The position numbers were made by a program, and so were the translations under genes. A DNA stretch of 64,000 nt. It comes from JAFKFH01 sp017307375. Lineage in GTDB: Bacteria; Pseudomonadota; Alphaproteobacteria; Ferrovibrionales; Ferrovibrionaceae. The DNA lies in assembly GCA_965229335.1 (NCBI GenBank), contig OZ245874.1, positions 2,852,001 to 2,916,000 of the forward strand, written 5' to 3'. This document shows positions 57,518-64,000 of this stretch, piece by piece. The notes below the pieces were generated by a model. The model was given only the letters and a program-made list of their open reading frames with translations. It was not told the origin of the DNA and did not search any database. Every line of letters begins with the position of its first letter. Positions within the stretch are counted from its first letter, which is position 1.

Positions 57518-58503
57518 GCCGCAAGGGCGACATGTCTAATTTCTTCATCCGCTACGGCTTTCTGATCGTCGTGGCCGTGTCGTTCGTCGGGCTCGGGCTG
57601 GTCCAGCCGGCGTTCTGGTCCGGCCCCAACCAGTTCTCGATCCTGCTCGGCGTCACCGTCTATGCGATCCTGGCGCTCGGCCTGACCTTCACCCTGGTGA
57701 TCGACGGCCTCGACCTTTCGGTCGGCTCGACCGCGGCGATGACGGTGATGGCCGCGTCCTACTGCATGGTGGTGGCCGAAATGTCGGGCACCGCCACCGT
57801 GCTGACCTGCCTGGCGCTGGGCGCCCTGATCGGCCTGGTCAACGGCATCCTGATCGTGCGGCTGCGCATTCCCGACCTGCTCGCGACGCTCGGCACGATG
57901 TTCCTGATCCAGGGCCTGCAGCTGATTCCGTCGGGCGGACGCTCGATCGGCACCGGGATGATCCTGCCCAACGGCGAGGAGGCCGCGGGCAGCTTCTCCG
58001 ACGGCTTCCTGTTTCTCGGCCAGGGGCGGCTGTTCGACCTGGTGCCGACACCGGTGCTGTTCATGCTGGCCCTGGCGGTGATCGTCTATGTCGTGCTCGA
58101 CCATACCCGCTGGGGCCGGGTGTTCTACGCGATCGGCGGCAACGCCGAGGCCGCCCGCCTGGTCGGGGCCGAGGTCGACCGCTACCGGATCGTCGCCTAT
58201 GTGCTGTCCGGCCTGATCGCCTCTGTCGGCGGCATCATCCTGGCCGCGCGCGTCGGCCGCGGTGACGTCTCGTCCGGCGGCGGTCTCTTGCTCGATGCGG
58301 TCGGCGCGGCGCTGATCGGCTTCGCCGTGCTGGGCGCCCGGCGCCCCAATGCCTTCGGCACCATCGTCGGCGCGATCTTCGTCGGCATGCTGCTGAACGG
58401 ACTGACCATGCTGAACCTGCCTTATTTCTGGCAGGACTTCATCAAGGGCGTCGTGCTCGTCGCGGCGCTCGCCTTCACTTTCGGCCTCGCCCGGCGGAGG
58501 TAG
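57514..58503 (+). CDS. ribose-type ABC permease (RbsC-like)
   Basis: This 329-residue permease carries the RbsC-family hallmarks: VYAILALGLTFTLVIDGLDL, SVGSTAAMTVMAA, and the loop GGNAEAARLVGAEVDRYRIV. About eight to ten hydrophobic spans are visible. ATG 57514 overlaps the ATPase stop. It forms the channel for the binding protein encoded 38 bp downstream. Confidence 0.92.
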   Translation: MSRKGDMSNFFIRYGFLIVVAVSFVGLGLVQPAFWSGPNQFSILLGVTVYAILALGLTFTLVIDGLDLSVGSTAAMTVMAASYCMVVAEMSGTATVLTCLALGALIGLVNGILIVRLRIPDLLATLGTMFLIQGLQLIPSGGRSIGTGMILPNGEEAAGSFSDGFLFLGQGRLFDLVPTPVLFMLALAVIVYVVLDHTRWGRVFYAIGGNAEAARLVGAEVDRYRIVAYVLSGLIASVGGIILAARVGRGDVSSGGGLLLDAVGAALIGFAVLGARRPNAFGTIVGAIFVGMLLNGLTMLNLPYFWQDFIKGVVLVAALAFTFGLARRR

Positions 58504-58541
58504 GCGCCGGTGTTCAGGGAAACAACCAGGAGGAAACGAGA

Positions 58542-59597
58542 ATGTCACTGATCAAGTCGCTCGCGCTGACCGCCGTCGGCGTCGCCGCCTTGCTGGCGGC
58601 TGCGCCCGCCATGGCCCAGGGCGCCAAGCCGGCGCCGTTCGACGGCAAGAAGCAGGTCCATGTCGCCCTCATCCGCCAGATGGTGGAAGGCGAGTTCATG
58701 GAGATGTACCGGGCCGGGGCCGAGCGCCAGGCCGAGCTGATCGGCATGAAGCTGACCACCTTCGGCAAGAACATGGACAACCAGTCCCAGGCCAATTTCG
58801 TCTATCAGGCGATCAACATGGGGGTCGACGGCATCATCATCGACCACGGCCTGACCGAGACGCTGAAGAAGCCGGCGGCCGACGCCGTGGCCAAGGGCAT
58901 CCCGGTCGTGGCCTTCGACGTCGACCTGCAGCATCCCGAAATCAACCAGATCGCCCAGGACGACGTGCTGCTCGGCCGCATGGCGCTCGAGGCGATGCTG
59001 AAGGATTTCCAGGGCAAGGCCAATATCGGCTACGTCTACGTCGCCGGCATCCTGCCGCTCGACAAGCGCGACAAGGCCTTCACCGACATCAAGGGTGCCA
59101 ACCCCGGCATGAAGGAGATCGCGCGCACCGGCACGCTCGACTCGCCGTTCTCGGTCAAGAATGCCGAGCAGGTGAAGGCGGTGCTGCGCGCCAACCCGAC
59201 GATCAATGCTTATTTCGCCCCCTATGACGAATTCGGCAAGGGCGTGGTGATGGCGCTGGAGGAGACCTCGATGACCGACAAGGTCAAGGTCTACACCGCC
59301 GACATCTCGACCCAGGACATCCAGCTGATGACCAAGCCGGGCAGCCCTTGGGCCGCCACCGCCGCGACCAACCCGGCCGCGATCGGCGCGGTCTCGGTGC
59401 GGGCGATCGCCAAGAAGCTCGCCAAGGAACCGCTGGACCACGAGATCACCATCCCGCCGACCCTGTTCACCCAGGCCGAGCTGATCTCGAGCGGCGTCAA
59501 GAACATGAAGCAGCTGCGCGAGAAGTTCCCGGCCTTCAACCAGGTCGACCGCGCCACCGCGCCGTGGATTCCGGTCGACAAGGCCGGGATGTTCTGA
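58542..59597 (+). CDS. sugar ABC substrate-binding protein (RbsB-like)
   Basis: This 351-residue exported Peripla_BP_4 protein has a signal peptide (MSLIKSLALTAVGVAALLAA, cleaved near AMA-QG). ATG 58542 has AGGAGG upstream. Family features: VHVALIRQMVEGEFMEMYRA, MGVDGIIIDHG, IPVVAFDVDL and DDVLLGRMALEAML. It is longer than RbsB. With the adjacent kinase, the ligand may be 5-methylthioribose or a related deoxypentose. Confidence 0.9.
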   Translation: MSLIKSLALTAVGVAALLAAAPAMAQGAKPAPFDGKKQVHVALIRQMVEGEFMEMYRAGAERQAELIGMKLTTFGKNMDNQSQANFVYQAINMGVDGIIIDHGLTETLKKPAADAVAKGIPVVAFDVDLQHPEINQIAQDDVLLGRMALEAMLKDFQGKANIGYVYVAGILPLDKRDKAFTDIKGANPGMKEIARTGTLDSPFSVKNAEQVKAVLRANPTINAYFAPYDEFGKGVVMALEETSMTDKVKVYTADISTQDIQLMTKPGSPWAATAATNPAAIGAVSVRAIAKKLAKEPLDHEITIPPTLFTQAELISSGVKNMKQLREKFPAFNQVDRATAPWIPVDKAGMF

Positions 59598-59616
59598 TCG
59601 GGGGATTTTGAGTGGC

Positions 59617-59669
59617 CGATCGGGCCGCCGGACGGTATGTCTTGATCGTCCGGGCCAGTGCCCGATCGG
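59617..59669 (+). promoter_or_regulatory. two-part leader hairpin before neuC
   Basis: Outer arms CCGATCGGGC (59617-59626) and GCCCGATCGG (59660-59669) enclose inner arms CCGGACG (59629-59635) and CGTCCGG (59647-59653). The 3' outer arm overlaps the neuC ribosome binding site GGAG (59668-59671), so folding could hide it. It may also end the upstream transcript. Confidence 0.5.
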
Positions 59670-59678
59670 AGCCCCTGC

Positions 59679-60845
59679 ATGACCAGACGCATCGCGGTCG
59701 TCACCGGTAGCCGCGCGGAATACGGCCTTCTTTACTGGCTGATGCGGGCGATCGACGCCGACACGGCGCTCGAGCTGCAACTGGTTGTTACCGGCATGCA
59801 TCTCGCCCCCGAGTTCGGCCTGACGGTCGAGGATATCCGCCGCGACGGCTTTGCCATCGCCGATTGCGTCGAAACCCAGCTCTCTTCCGACAGCCGCGCC
59901 GGCATGGCGAAATCGCTCGGCCTCGGCATCGTCTCGATGACCGATTCTTTGCGCCGGCTGGCGCCGCATATCGTCGTGGTCCTCGGCGACCGCTATGAAA
60001 TCCTTGCCGCCGCGCAGGCTGCCGCGCTGCTCGGTATCCCGGTTGCGCATATTGCCGGCGGTGAGGTGACAGAAGGCGCGGTCGACGACTGGATCCGGCA
60101 CAGCATAACGAAGGCTGCGTGGTGGCATTTCGTCTCTACCGAACCGTATCGCCGGCGGGTCATTCAGTTGGGCGAAGACCCGAATCGTGTGTTCGATGTC
60201 GGTAATACCGGTCTCGATGCGATCAAGCGGATCGAGCCGCTGTCGCGGGACGAACTGGCTGCCGATTTGGGGATGTCGCTGGCATCGCCGCTTTTTCTCG
60301 CCACCTATCATCCGGCGACTTTGGGAGCCCTCAGGCCGGCGGCGGCCTTCGCCGAAATGCTTGCCGCGCTTGATCGATTTCCGCGGGCGACAGTGGTGTT
60401 GACGAAACCGAATGCCGATGCCGGTGGTCGCGAGATTGCGGCAATGGCTGAAGATTGGTCGGCGCGAAACGCCGCGCGGAGCCGCTGTGTCGTCTCGTTG
60501 GGTCAGCGCCGTTACCTGAGCCTCATGCGACAGGCGGACCTTGTCCTCGGCAATTCATCGAGTGGCATCATTGAGGCGCCAGCCGTCAAGGTCGCCACCG
60601 TCAATATCGGTGATCGGCAGAAAGGGCGGTTGTATGCGGCATCCATTCTGCATTGCGGCGAGACGGCCGACGAAATCGCGTCGGCAATCGAGAAGGCCAT
60701 CTCGAACGAGTTTCGTGAGGCCGTCAAAGATGCCTCTTCCTTGTATGGCGATTGCAACGCCTCGGATGCGATCCACGCGATTCTTGCCAGCATCGAATTG
60801 CCCGTTGTGCTGGCGAAGAAGTTCCACGACGTGGCATCTGCTTGA
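59679..60845 (+). CDS. neuC: UDP-N-acetylglucosamine 2-epimerase (hydrolysing), NeuC-like
   Basis: This 388-residue enzyme releases an N-acetylmannosamine-type sugar from the UDP-activated form, an early step to sialic, legionaminic or related nonulosonic acids. Motifs: RRIAVVTGSRAEYGLLYWLM, VVVLGDRYEILAAAQAAALL, HIAGGEVTEGAVDDWIRHSI, VGNTGLDAI and GNSSSGIIEAP. ATG 59679 (MTRRIAVV) is preferred. No neuB or neuA homologue is in the window. The 3' half is less GC-rich than its neighbours (many T- or A-ending codons), hinting at transfer. Confidence 0.92.
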   Translation: MTRRIAVVTGSRAEYGLLYWLMRAIDADTALELQLVVTGMHLAPEFGLTVEDIRRDGFAIADCVETQLSSDSRAGMAKSLGLGIVSMTDSLRRLAPHIVVVLGDRYEILAAAQAAALLGIPVAHIAGGEVTEGAVDDWIRHSITKAAWWHFVSTEPYRRRVIQLGEDPNRVFDVGNTGLDAIKRIEPLSRDELAADLGMSLASPLFLATYHPATLGALRPAAAFAEMLAALDRFPRATVVLTKPNADAGGREIAAMAEDWSARNAARSRCVVSLGQRRYLSLMRQADLVLGNSSSGIIEAPAVKVATVNIGDRQKGRLYAASILHCGETADEIASAIEKAISNEFREAVKDASSLYGDCNASDAIHAILASIELPVVLAKKFHDVASA

Positions 60846-60872
60846 CACGGTTTCTGTGAGAGGAACGGTCTG

Positions 60873-61544
60873 ATGACGTGGGATCCGGTTTGGGATGAGG
60901 TCTTTCGCAATCACCCCTGGGGAAAATACCCGGGTGAGGAGCTTATCCGCTTTGTTGCGCGCAATTTCTACCGCGCCCCTGATCGCGCCGCCGTCCGGAT
61001 CCTCGAGATCGGCTGCGGCCCCGGCGCCAATCTCTGGTACGTGGCGCGCGAGGGCTTCGGCTTTGCCGGCGTCGATGGCTCGCCCTCGGCGATCGATCAG
61101 GCCCGTGCCCGGCTCGATGCCGAAGTCCCCGACTGGTCGAGCCGGGGCAGCCTGCATGTCGGTGATGTCACGGTCCTGCCGTTCGCGGATGCCGGCTTCG
61201 ACGCGGTGATCGACAACGAATGCGTCTACTGCAACGGCTTTGCCGAATCCCGGGCGATCTATGCCGAGGCGCATCGGGTACTCAAGCCCGGGGGCAGGCT
61301 CTATGCGCGTACCTTTGCCGACGGCTCGTGGGGCGACGGGACCGGCGAGAATGTCGGCAGGCGGCAATGGGTCTGCGGCGAGGGCCCGCTTGAGGGCAAG
61401 GGGCCGTCACGGTTTACCGCGGCCGAGGACATAGCCCCGCTGTTCGGCGATTTCCGCATCGATCAGGCCGAGATGGCGACGATTTCATACGATAACCTCG
61501 GCCATCAGGTTCGCGAATGGATCATCCACGCGACGAAGGCTTAA
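60873..61544 (+). CDS. class I SAM-dependent methyltransferase
   Basis: This 223-residue protein has the SAM-binding motif ILEIGCGPGANLWYVAREG, an acidic loop FAGVDGSPSAIDQA, DVTVLPFADAGFDAVIDNE and HRVLKPGGRLYARTF. The opening WDEVFRNHPWGKYPGEELIR resembles methyltransferases found beside surface-glycan genes, including nonulosonic acid loci. It follows neuC by 27 bp and is probably co-transcribed. The acceptor is unknown, perhaps the sugar or glycan made with NeuC. Confidence 0.85.
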   Translation: MTWDPVWDEVFRNHPWGKYPGEELIRFVARNFYRAPDRAAVRILEIGCGPGANLWYVAREGFGFAGVDGSPSAIDQARARLDAEVPDWSSRGSLHVGDVTVLPFADAGFDAVIDNECVYCNGFAESRAIYAEAHRVLKPGGRLYARTFADGSWGDGTGENVGRRQWVCGEGPLEGKGPSRFTAAEDIAPLFGDFRIDQAEMATISYDNLGHQVREWIIHATKA

Positions 61545-61599
61545 CGGGAGCATTTTTTCACATCGGTCTGAAGGGCTGGCGGGCGGTTCATCGGCAAGG

Positions 61600-62181
61600 T
61601 CAACCGGCGCGCCCCAGAATCGATGCGCACATCTGCTCGATCATCGCGTCGTCGCAGTGGATGGCGCGGTTGATCGCGTAGTTTACCGCAAAGCCGTCGA
61701 AGGCCATCATCAGGATATGGGCGAAGCGTAGCGCGTCGATCTCGGCGGCGCGCCGTGCCGGCAGCGATGCGGTCAGCAGCCCGGCGATCTTCTGCTCGGT
61801 CCAGCGCAGCAGCGCCGGATCGTAGCAATCTTCCGGTGTCGCCTGCGAGATCGCCTGGATCAGGTTGTTGGCGAAGCCGTTGCGGTCGGCCGGGATGTCG
61901 CGCCACAGTTTCTCGACGATGCGGAAGACGCGTGCCTCGGGCGTGTTCAGGCCCGCGATCTCGGTGTCGAGCACGTCGAGATGCTCCTTCAGCCAGGGGT
62001 CGTAGATCGCGAACACGATCTCGAGCTTCGATTTGAAATAGACGTAGACGTTCGACGGGGCCGTACCGGCGGCCTTGGCGATCTGGCTGACCGTCGCCCG
62101 CGCATACCCCAGTTCCGCGAACAGCGTAGCGGCCGCGGCCAGTATCCGGTCGCGAACCTCGGTCTTCTTGACCTGCGCCAT
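61600..62181 (-). CDS. TetR-family transcriptional regulator
   Basis: This 193-residue repressor has an N-terminal HTH (ILAAAATLFAELGYARATVS, QIAKAAGTAPSNVYVYFKSK) and a variable helical ligand domain. ATG 62181 is preceded by AGGAAAAAA. It diverges from the NicX-like gene, and two palindromes in the 105-bp gap lie on that gene's promoter, so it probably represses the heterocycle operon and its own gene. Confidence 0.9.
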   Translation of the reverse strand: MAQVKKTEVRDRILAAAATLFAELGYARATVSQIAKAAGTAPSNVYVYFKSKLEIVFAIYDPWLKEHLDVLDTEIAGLNTPEARVFRIVEKLWRDIPADRNGFANNLIQAISQATPEDCYDPALLRWTEQKIAGLLTASLPARRAAEIDALRFAHILMMAFDGFAVNYAINRAIHCDDAMIEQMCASILGRAG

Positions 62182-62193
62182 CGGTTTTTTCCT

Positions 62194-62214
62194 ATAACGA
62201 ATGAAATTCGGTAT
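62194..62214. promoter_or_regulatory. TetR operator 1 (imperfect palindrome)
   Basis: ATA-A-CGAAT-GAA-ATTCG-G-TAT has arms CGAAT/ATTCG extended by ATA/TAT. It touches the -35 box of the NicX-like gene's promoter and lies 13 bp from the tetR start. Confidence 0.55.
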
Positions 62215-62242
62215 TGAAAAACGAAGATCGTTCGGTTTTAAT
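62214..62242 (+). promoter_or_regulatory. sigma-70 promoter of the NicX-like operon, with operator 2 in its spacer
   Basis: TTGAAA (62214-62219) and TTTAAT (62237-62242) are 17 bp apart, near-consensus. The spacer contains the palindrome AACGA-AGA-TCGTT (62220-62232). A repressor bound there would block RNA polymerase. Confidence 0.65.
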
Positions 62243-62286
62243 CTGTTTAACGCGCAACGCAACAGGGAACAGGCAGGGAGAAGGCA

Positions 62287-63366
62287 ATGCTGCACGCCGC
62301 CGTTCGCAGTCAGGAAGTGAATCCGGGCAAGCTGACCCAGCTGTTCCGCCAGCAATTCCAGCTCTGCAAGATCAAGCCGGGCGAGACCATCGCCATCGTC
62401 TCCGACCTCGGCACCCGCCGCGACTACATCCAGTCGGCCTTCGCCGCCGCCGACGAACTCGGCGCCGACATCTACGAGATGTGCGTCAACGCCATTCCCG
62501 GCTGGACCAAGGTCGGCGTGCCGACGATCGGCAAGTGCAAGGGCACGCTCGACGCACTGATGGCCTGCGACATGGTCCTGATCTTCCACGTGCCGCTGTT
62601 CTCCGCCTGGCTCAAGCAGGTGATGAACAACAAGGTGCGGGTGCAGATGATCATCGACGCGCCTGACGATCTGGAGCAGTTGCAGTCGCCCCCCGGCCTG
62701 AAGGAAGCGGTGCTGCACGCCCATGCCCTTTACGAAAAGACCAGGTCGGTCCGCGTCACCTCGAAGGCCGGTACCGACCTGACCTATGAATGCGGCGAAT
62801 ACCCGGTGATGAGCCAGTACGGCATGGCTGACGAGCCCGGCCGGTTCGACCATTGGGGCGTCGGCCTTCTGCACACCTTCCCGAACGAAGGCTCGGCCCG
62901 CGGCCGCGTCGTCTTCCAGCCCGGCGACATCATCATCCTGCCTTATTGCCGCTATGTGCAGGACGAGGTCCGGCTGGAGATCGAAGGCGGGCATATCACC
63001 CGGATCGAAGGCGGCCTCGATGCCACGCTGATGCGCGAGTGGCTGCGCGAGGGTGAGGAATTCGAAGGCGATCGCGATCCCTATGCCGTGTCGCATGCCG
63101 GCTGGGGGCTGAACCCGCAATGCCGGTGGGACTCGCTCGCCCTCTACGGCGACGCGCCCGAACGCAGCCGGGCCGCGTCCCGTTCGTTCCCCGGCAACTT
63201 CCTGTTCTCGACCGGTCCGAACACGCAAGGCGGCGGCACGCGCAAGACGCGCGGCCACTATGACGTGCCGATGCGCGACTGCACCATCGCCCTCGATGGC
63301 AATGTCGTGGTCGAGGCCGGCCGGATCGTCGACCCCAAGATGATCGTCAAGCGCGTGCCGCGCTGA
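62287..63366 (+). CDS. NicX-like 2,5-dihydroxypyridine 5,6-dioxygenase family protein
   Basis: This 359-residue protein resembles NicX, the iron(II) extradiol dioxygenase that opens 2,5-dihydroxypyridine in nicotinate degradation. The shared pattern is seen in EYPVMSQYGMADEPGRFDHW, FPNEGSARGRVVF, SHAGWGLNPQCRWDSLALYG and NFLFSTGPNTQGGGTRKTRG. Iron ligands are probably the His in AVSHAGWG and the His/Asp pair in RGHYDVPMRD. The fold is related to M29 aminopeptidases. It heads an operon with molybdenum-hydroxylase genes, which fits a pathway where an N-heterocycle is first hydroxylated and then cleaved. The exact substrate is unknown. Confidence 0.85.
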   Translation: MLHAAVRSQEVNPGKLTQLFRQQFQLCKIKPGETIAIVSDLGTRRDYIQSAFAAADELGADIYEMCVNAIPGWTKVGVPTIGKCKGTLDALMACDMVLIFHVPLFSAWLKQVMNNKVRVQMIIDAPDDLEQLQSPPGLKEAVLHAHALYEKTRSVRVTSKAGTDLTYECGEYPVMSQYGMADEPGRFDHWGVGLLHTFPNEGSARGRVVFQPGDIIILPYCRYVQDEVRLEIEGGHITRIEGGLDATLMREWLREGEEFEGDRDPYAVSHAGWGLNPQCRWDSLALYGDAPERSRAASRSFPGNFLFSTGPNTQGGGTRKTRGHYDVPMRDCTIALDGNVVVEAGRIVDPKMIVKRVPR

Positions 63367-63396
63367 GCGGCGGGGCCCAGCCGGAGGAGCCAGGCC

Positions 63397-63855
63397 ATGC
63401 TGATCGAAGGCAGTTTCACCATCGCCGCCCCGCAGGCGCGCGTCTGGGAAAAGATTACCGATGCCGGGCTGATGGCCGGCTGCATTCCCGGTTGCGAAGC
63501 CATCGAGGTCGTCGACCCGAAGACCTACAAGGCCCGCGTCAAGGTCGCGGTCGGCCCGATCTCGGCGCGCTTCGACCTGGTCGTCGAGGTGACCGAGGAG
63601 GTGCCGCCCGAGCGTGTCGTCTCGGTGACCCGGGGTGACGAGGGGACGCGGGCGAGCGTCGTCTCGGCCGAAAACCGCCTGGAGCTGAAGGCGACGGAGG
63701 ACGGCGCGACCGAAGTCGTCTACGCCTCGGAGGTTTCGGTCACCGGGCGTCTCGGCAAGTTCGGCCTCGGTGTGATGAAGAAGAAGGCGCAGAGCCTGTC
63801 GGAAGAATTCGTGCGCAACTTCCGTGCCAAGGTCGAGATGGAGACGGCGTCGTGA
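63397..63855 (+). CDS. CoxG family protein (SRPBCC fold)
   Basis: This 152-residue protein begins MLIEGSFTIAAPQARVWEKI and has GCIPGCEAIEVVDPKTYKAR, the CoxG pattern. CoxG-type proteins accompany molybdenum hydroxylases such as CO dehydrogenase and are thought to help anchor or mature them. It follows the NicX-like gene by 30 bp and overlaps the next gene (GTGA). Confidence 0.9.
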   Translation: MLIEGSFTIAAPQARVWEKITDAGLMAGCIPGCEAIEVVDPKTYKARVKVAVGPISARFDLVVEVTEEVPPERVVSVTRGDEGTRASVVSAENRLELKATEDGATEVVYASEVSVTGRLGKFGLGVMKKKAQSLSEEFVRNFRAKVEMETAS

Positions 63856-64000
63856 CCGGCCCGCGGCTGGTCCGTCCGGCAACGCTCGACGCGGCCCTGG
63901 CCGTGCTGGCTGAGGAACCCGACGCGCGCTGCCTTGCCGGCGGCGCGACGCTGGTGGCGATGATGAATGCCGGCCTTGCCGAGCCCGGCGTGCTGGTGGC
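63852..64000 (+). CDS. molybdenum hydroxylase FAD-binding medium subunit, CoxM-like (5' part)
   Basis: The first 49 codons, from GTG 63852, encode RLVRPATLDAALAVLAEEPD followed by RCLAGGATLVAMMNAGLAEP, the start of a FAD_binding_5 domain with its GGxTLVxxMN motif. The rest is beyond the window, where the iron-sulfur and molybdopterin subunits are expected. It would shuttle electrons in a CoxMSL-type hydroxylase. Confidence 0.87.
   Translation, partial: MTGPRLVRPATLDAALAVLAEEPDARCLAGGATLVAMMNAGLAEPGVLV

Noticed and set aside
61600..63882. A 760-codon frame ending in the TetR gene
   Set aside because: The upstream part is antisense to the NicX-like and CoxG genes and has no domain character. 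The TetR protein starts at 62181.

Overview
The window is a gene-dense, high-GC chromosomal segment of a free-living, metabolically versatile proteobacterium, most likely an alphaproteobacterium. The reasons are the GC-rich codon use, the many ABC importers, a choXWV/betBA locus of rhizobial type, and an alpha-type heat-shock promoter before groES. No tRNA, rRNA, CRISPR array or insertion sequence was seen. The genus cannot be fixed from the sequence.

Layout. 1-482: 5' part of an OsmF-type betaine-binding protein gene. 722-5649: an SsuABC-like importer, an unknown protein and a peptide-type binding protein. 5646-11294: assorted regulators and small enzymes (MocR, SHOCT lipoprotein, DUF2252, DUF72, DeoR, HAD). 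10548-34759: a choline and glycine-betaine catabolic region of about 24 kb. 34997-38362: a secreted carboxylesterase and a pentapeptide-repeat protein. 38528-44974: a LysR regulator, a branched-chain-amino-acid-type importer and a DUF1445 enzyme. 45019-47553: groES, groEL and hsp20. 47825-53885: a dipeptide-type importer and a racemase-family protein behind a sigma-54 promoter. 53989-59597: a GntR regulator, a methylthioribose-kinase-like enzyme and a ribose-type importer. 59679-61544: NeuC and a methyltransferase. 61600-64000: a TetR regulator, a NicX-like ring-cleaving dioxygenase and the start of a molybdenum-hydroxylase cluster.

How the central region works. ChoXWV imports choline. BetA and BetB oxidise it to glycine betaine. 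GbcAB removes one methyl group to give dimethylglycine. The enzyme for dimethylglycine to sarcosine is not in the window. SoxBDAG turns sarcosine into glycine, GlyA turns glycine into serine, SdaA deaminates serine to pyruvate, and PurU drains excess formyl-tetrahydrofolate. A second importer (proVWX type) and a GbdR-like AraC regulator complete the set. Two features stand out. The BetI repressor and BetB dehydrogenase are one uninterrupted reading frame of 693 codons. A 16-bp motif, in some places as a tandem pair 22-23 bp apart, recurs before choX, glyA, purU, proV and soxB and looks like the GbdR-type operator.

Other points of interest are a kinase and sugar-importer operon that suggests uptake of 5-methylthioribose or a related deoxy sugar, a probable N-heterocycle degradation locus at the right edge with operators inside its promoter, and a leader hairpin that overlaps the neuC ribosome binding site.
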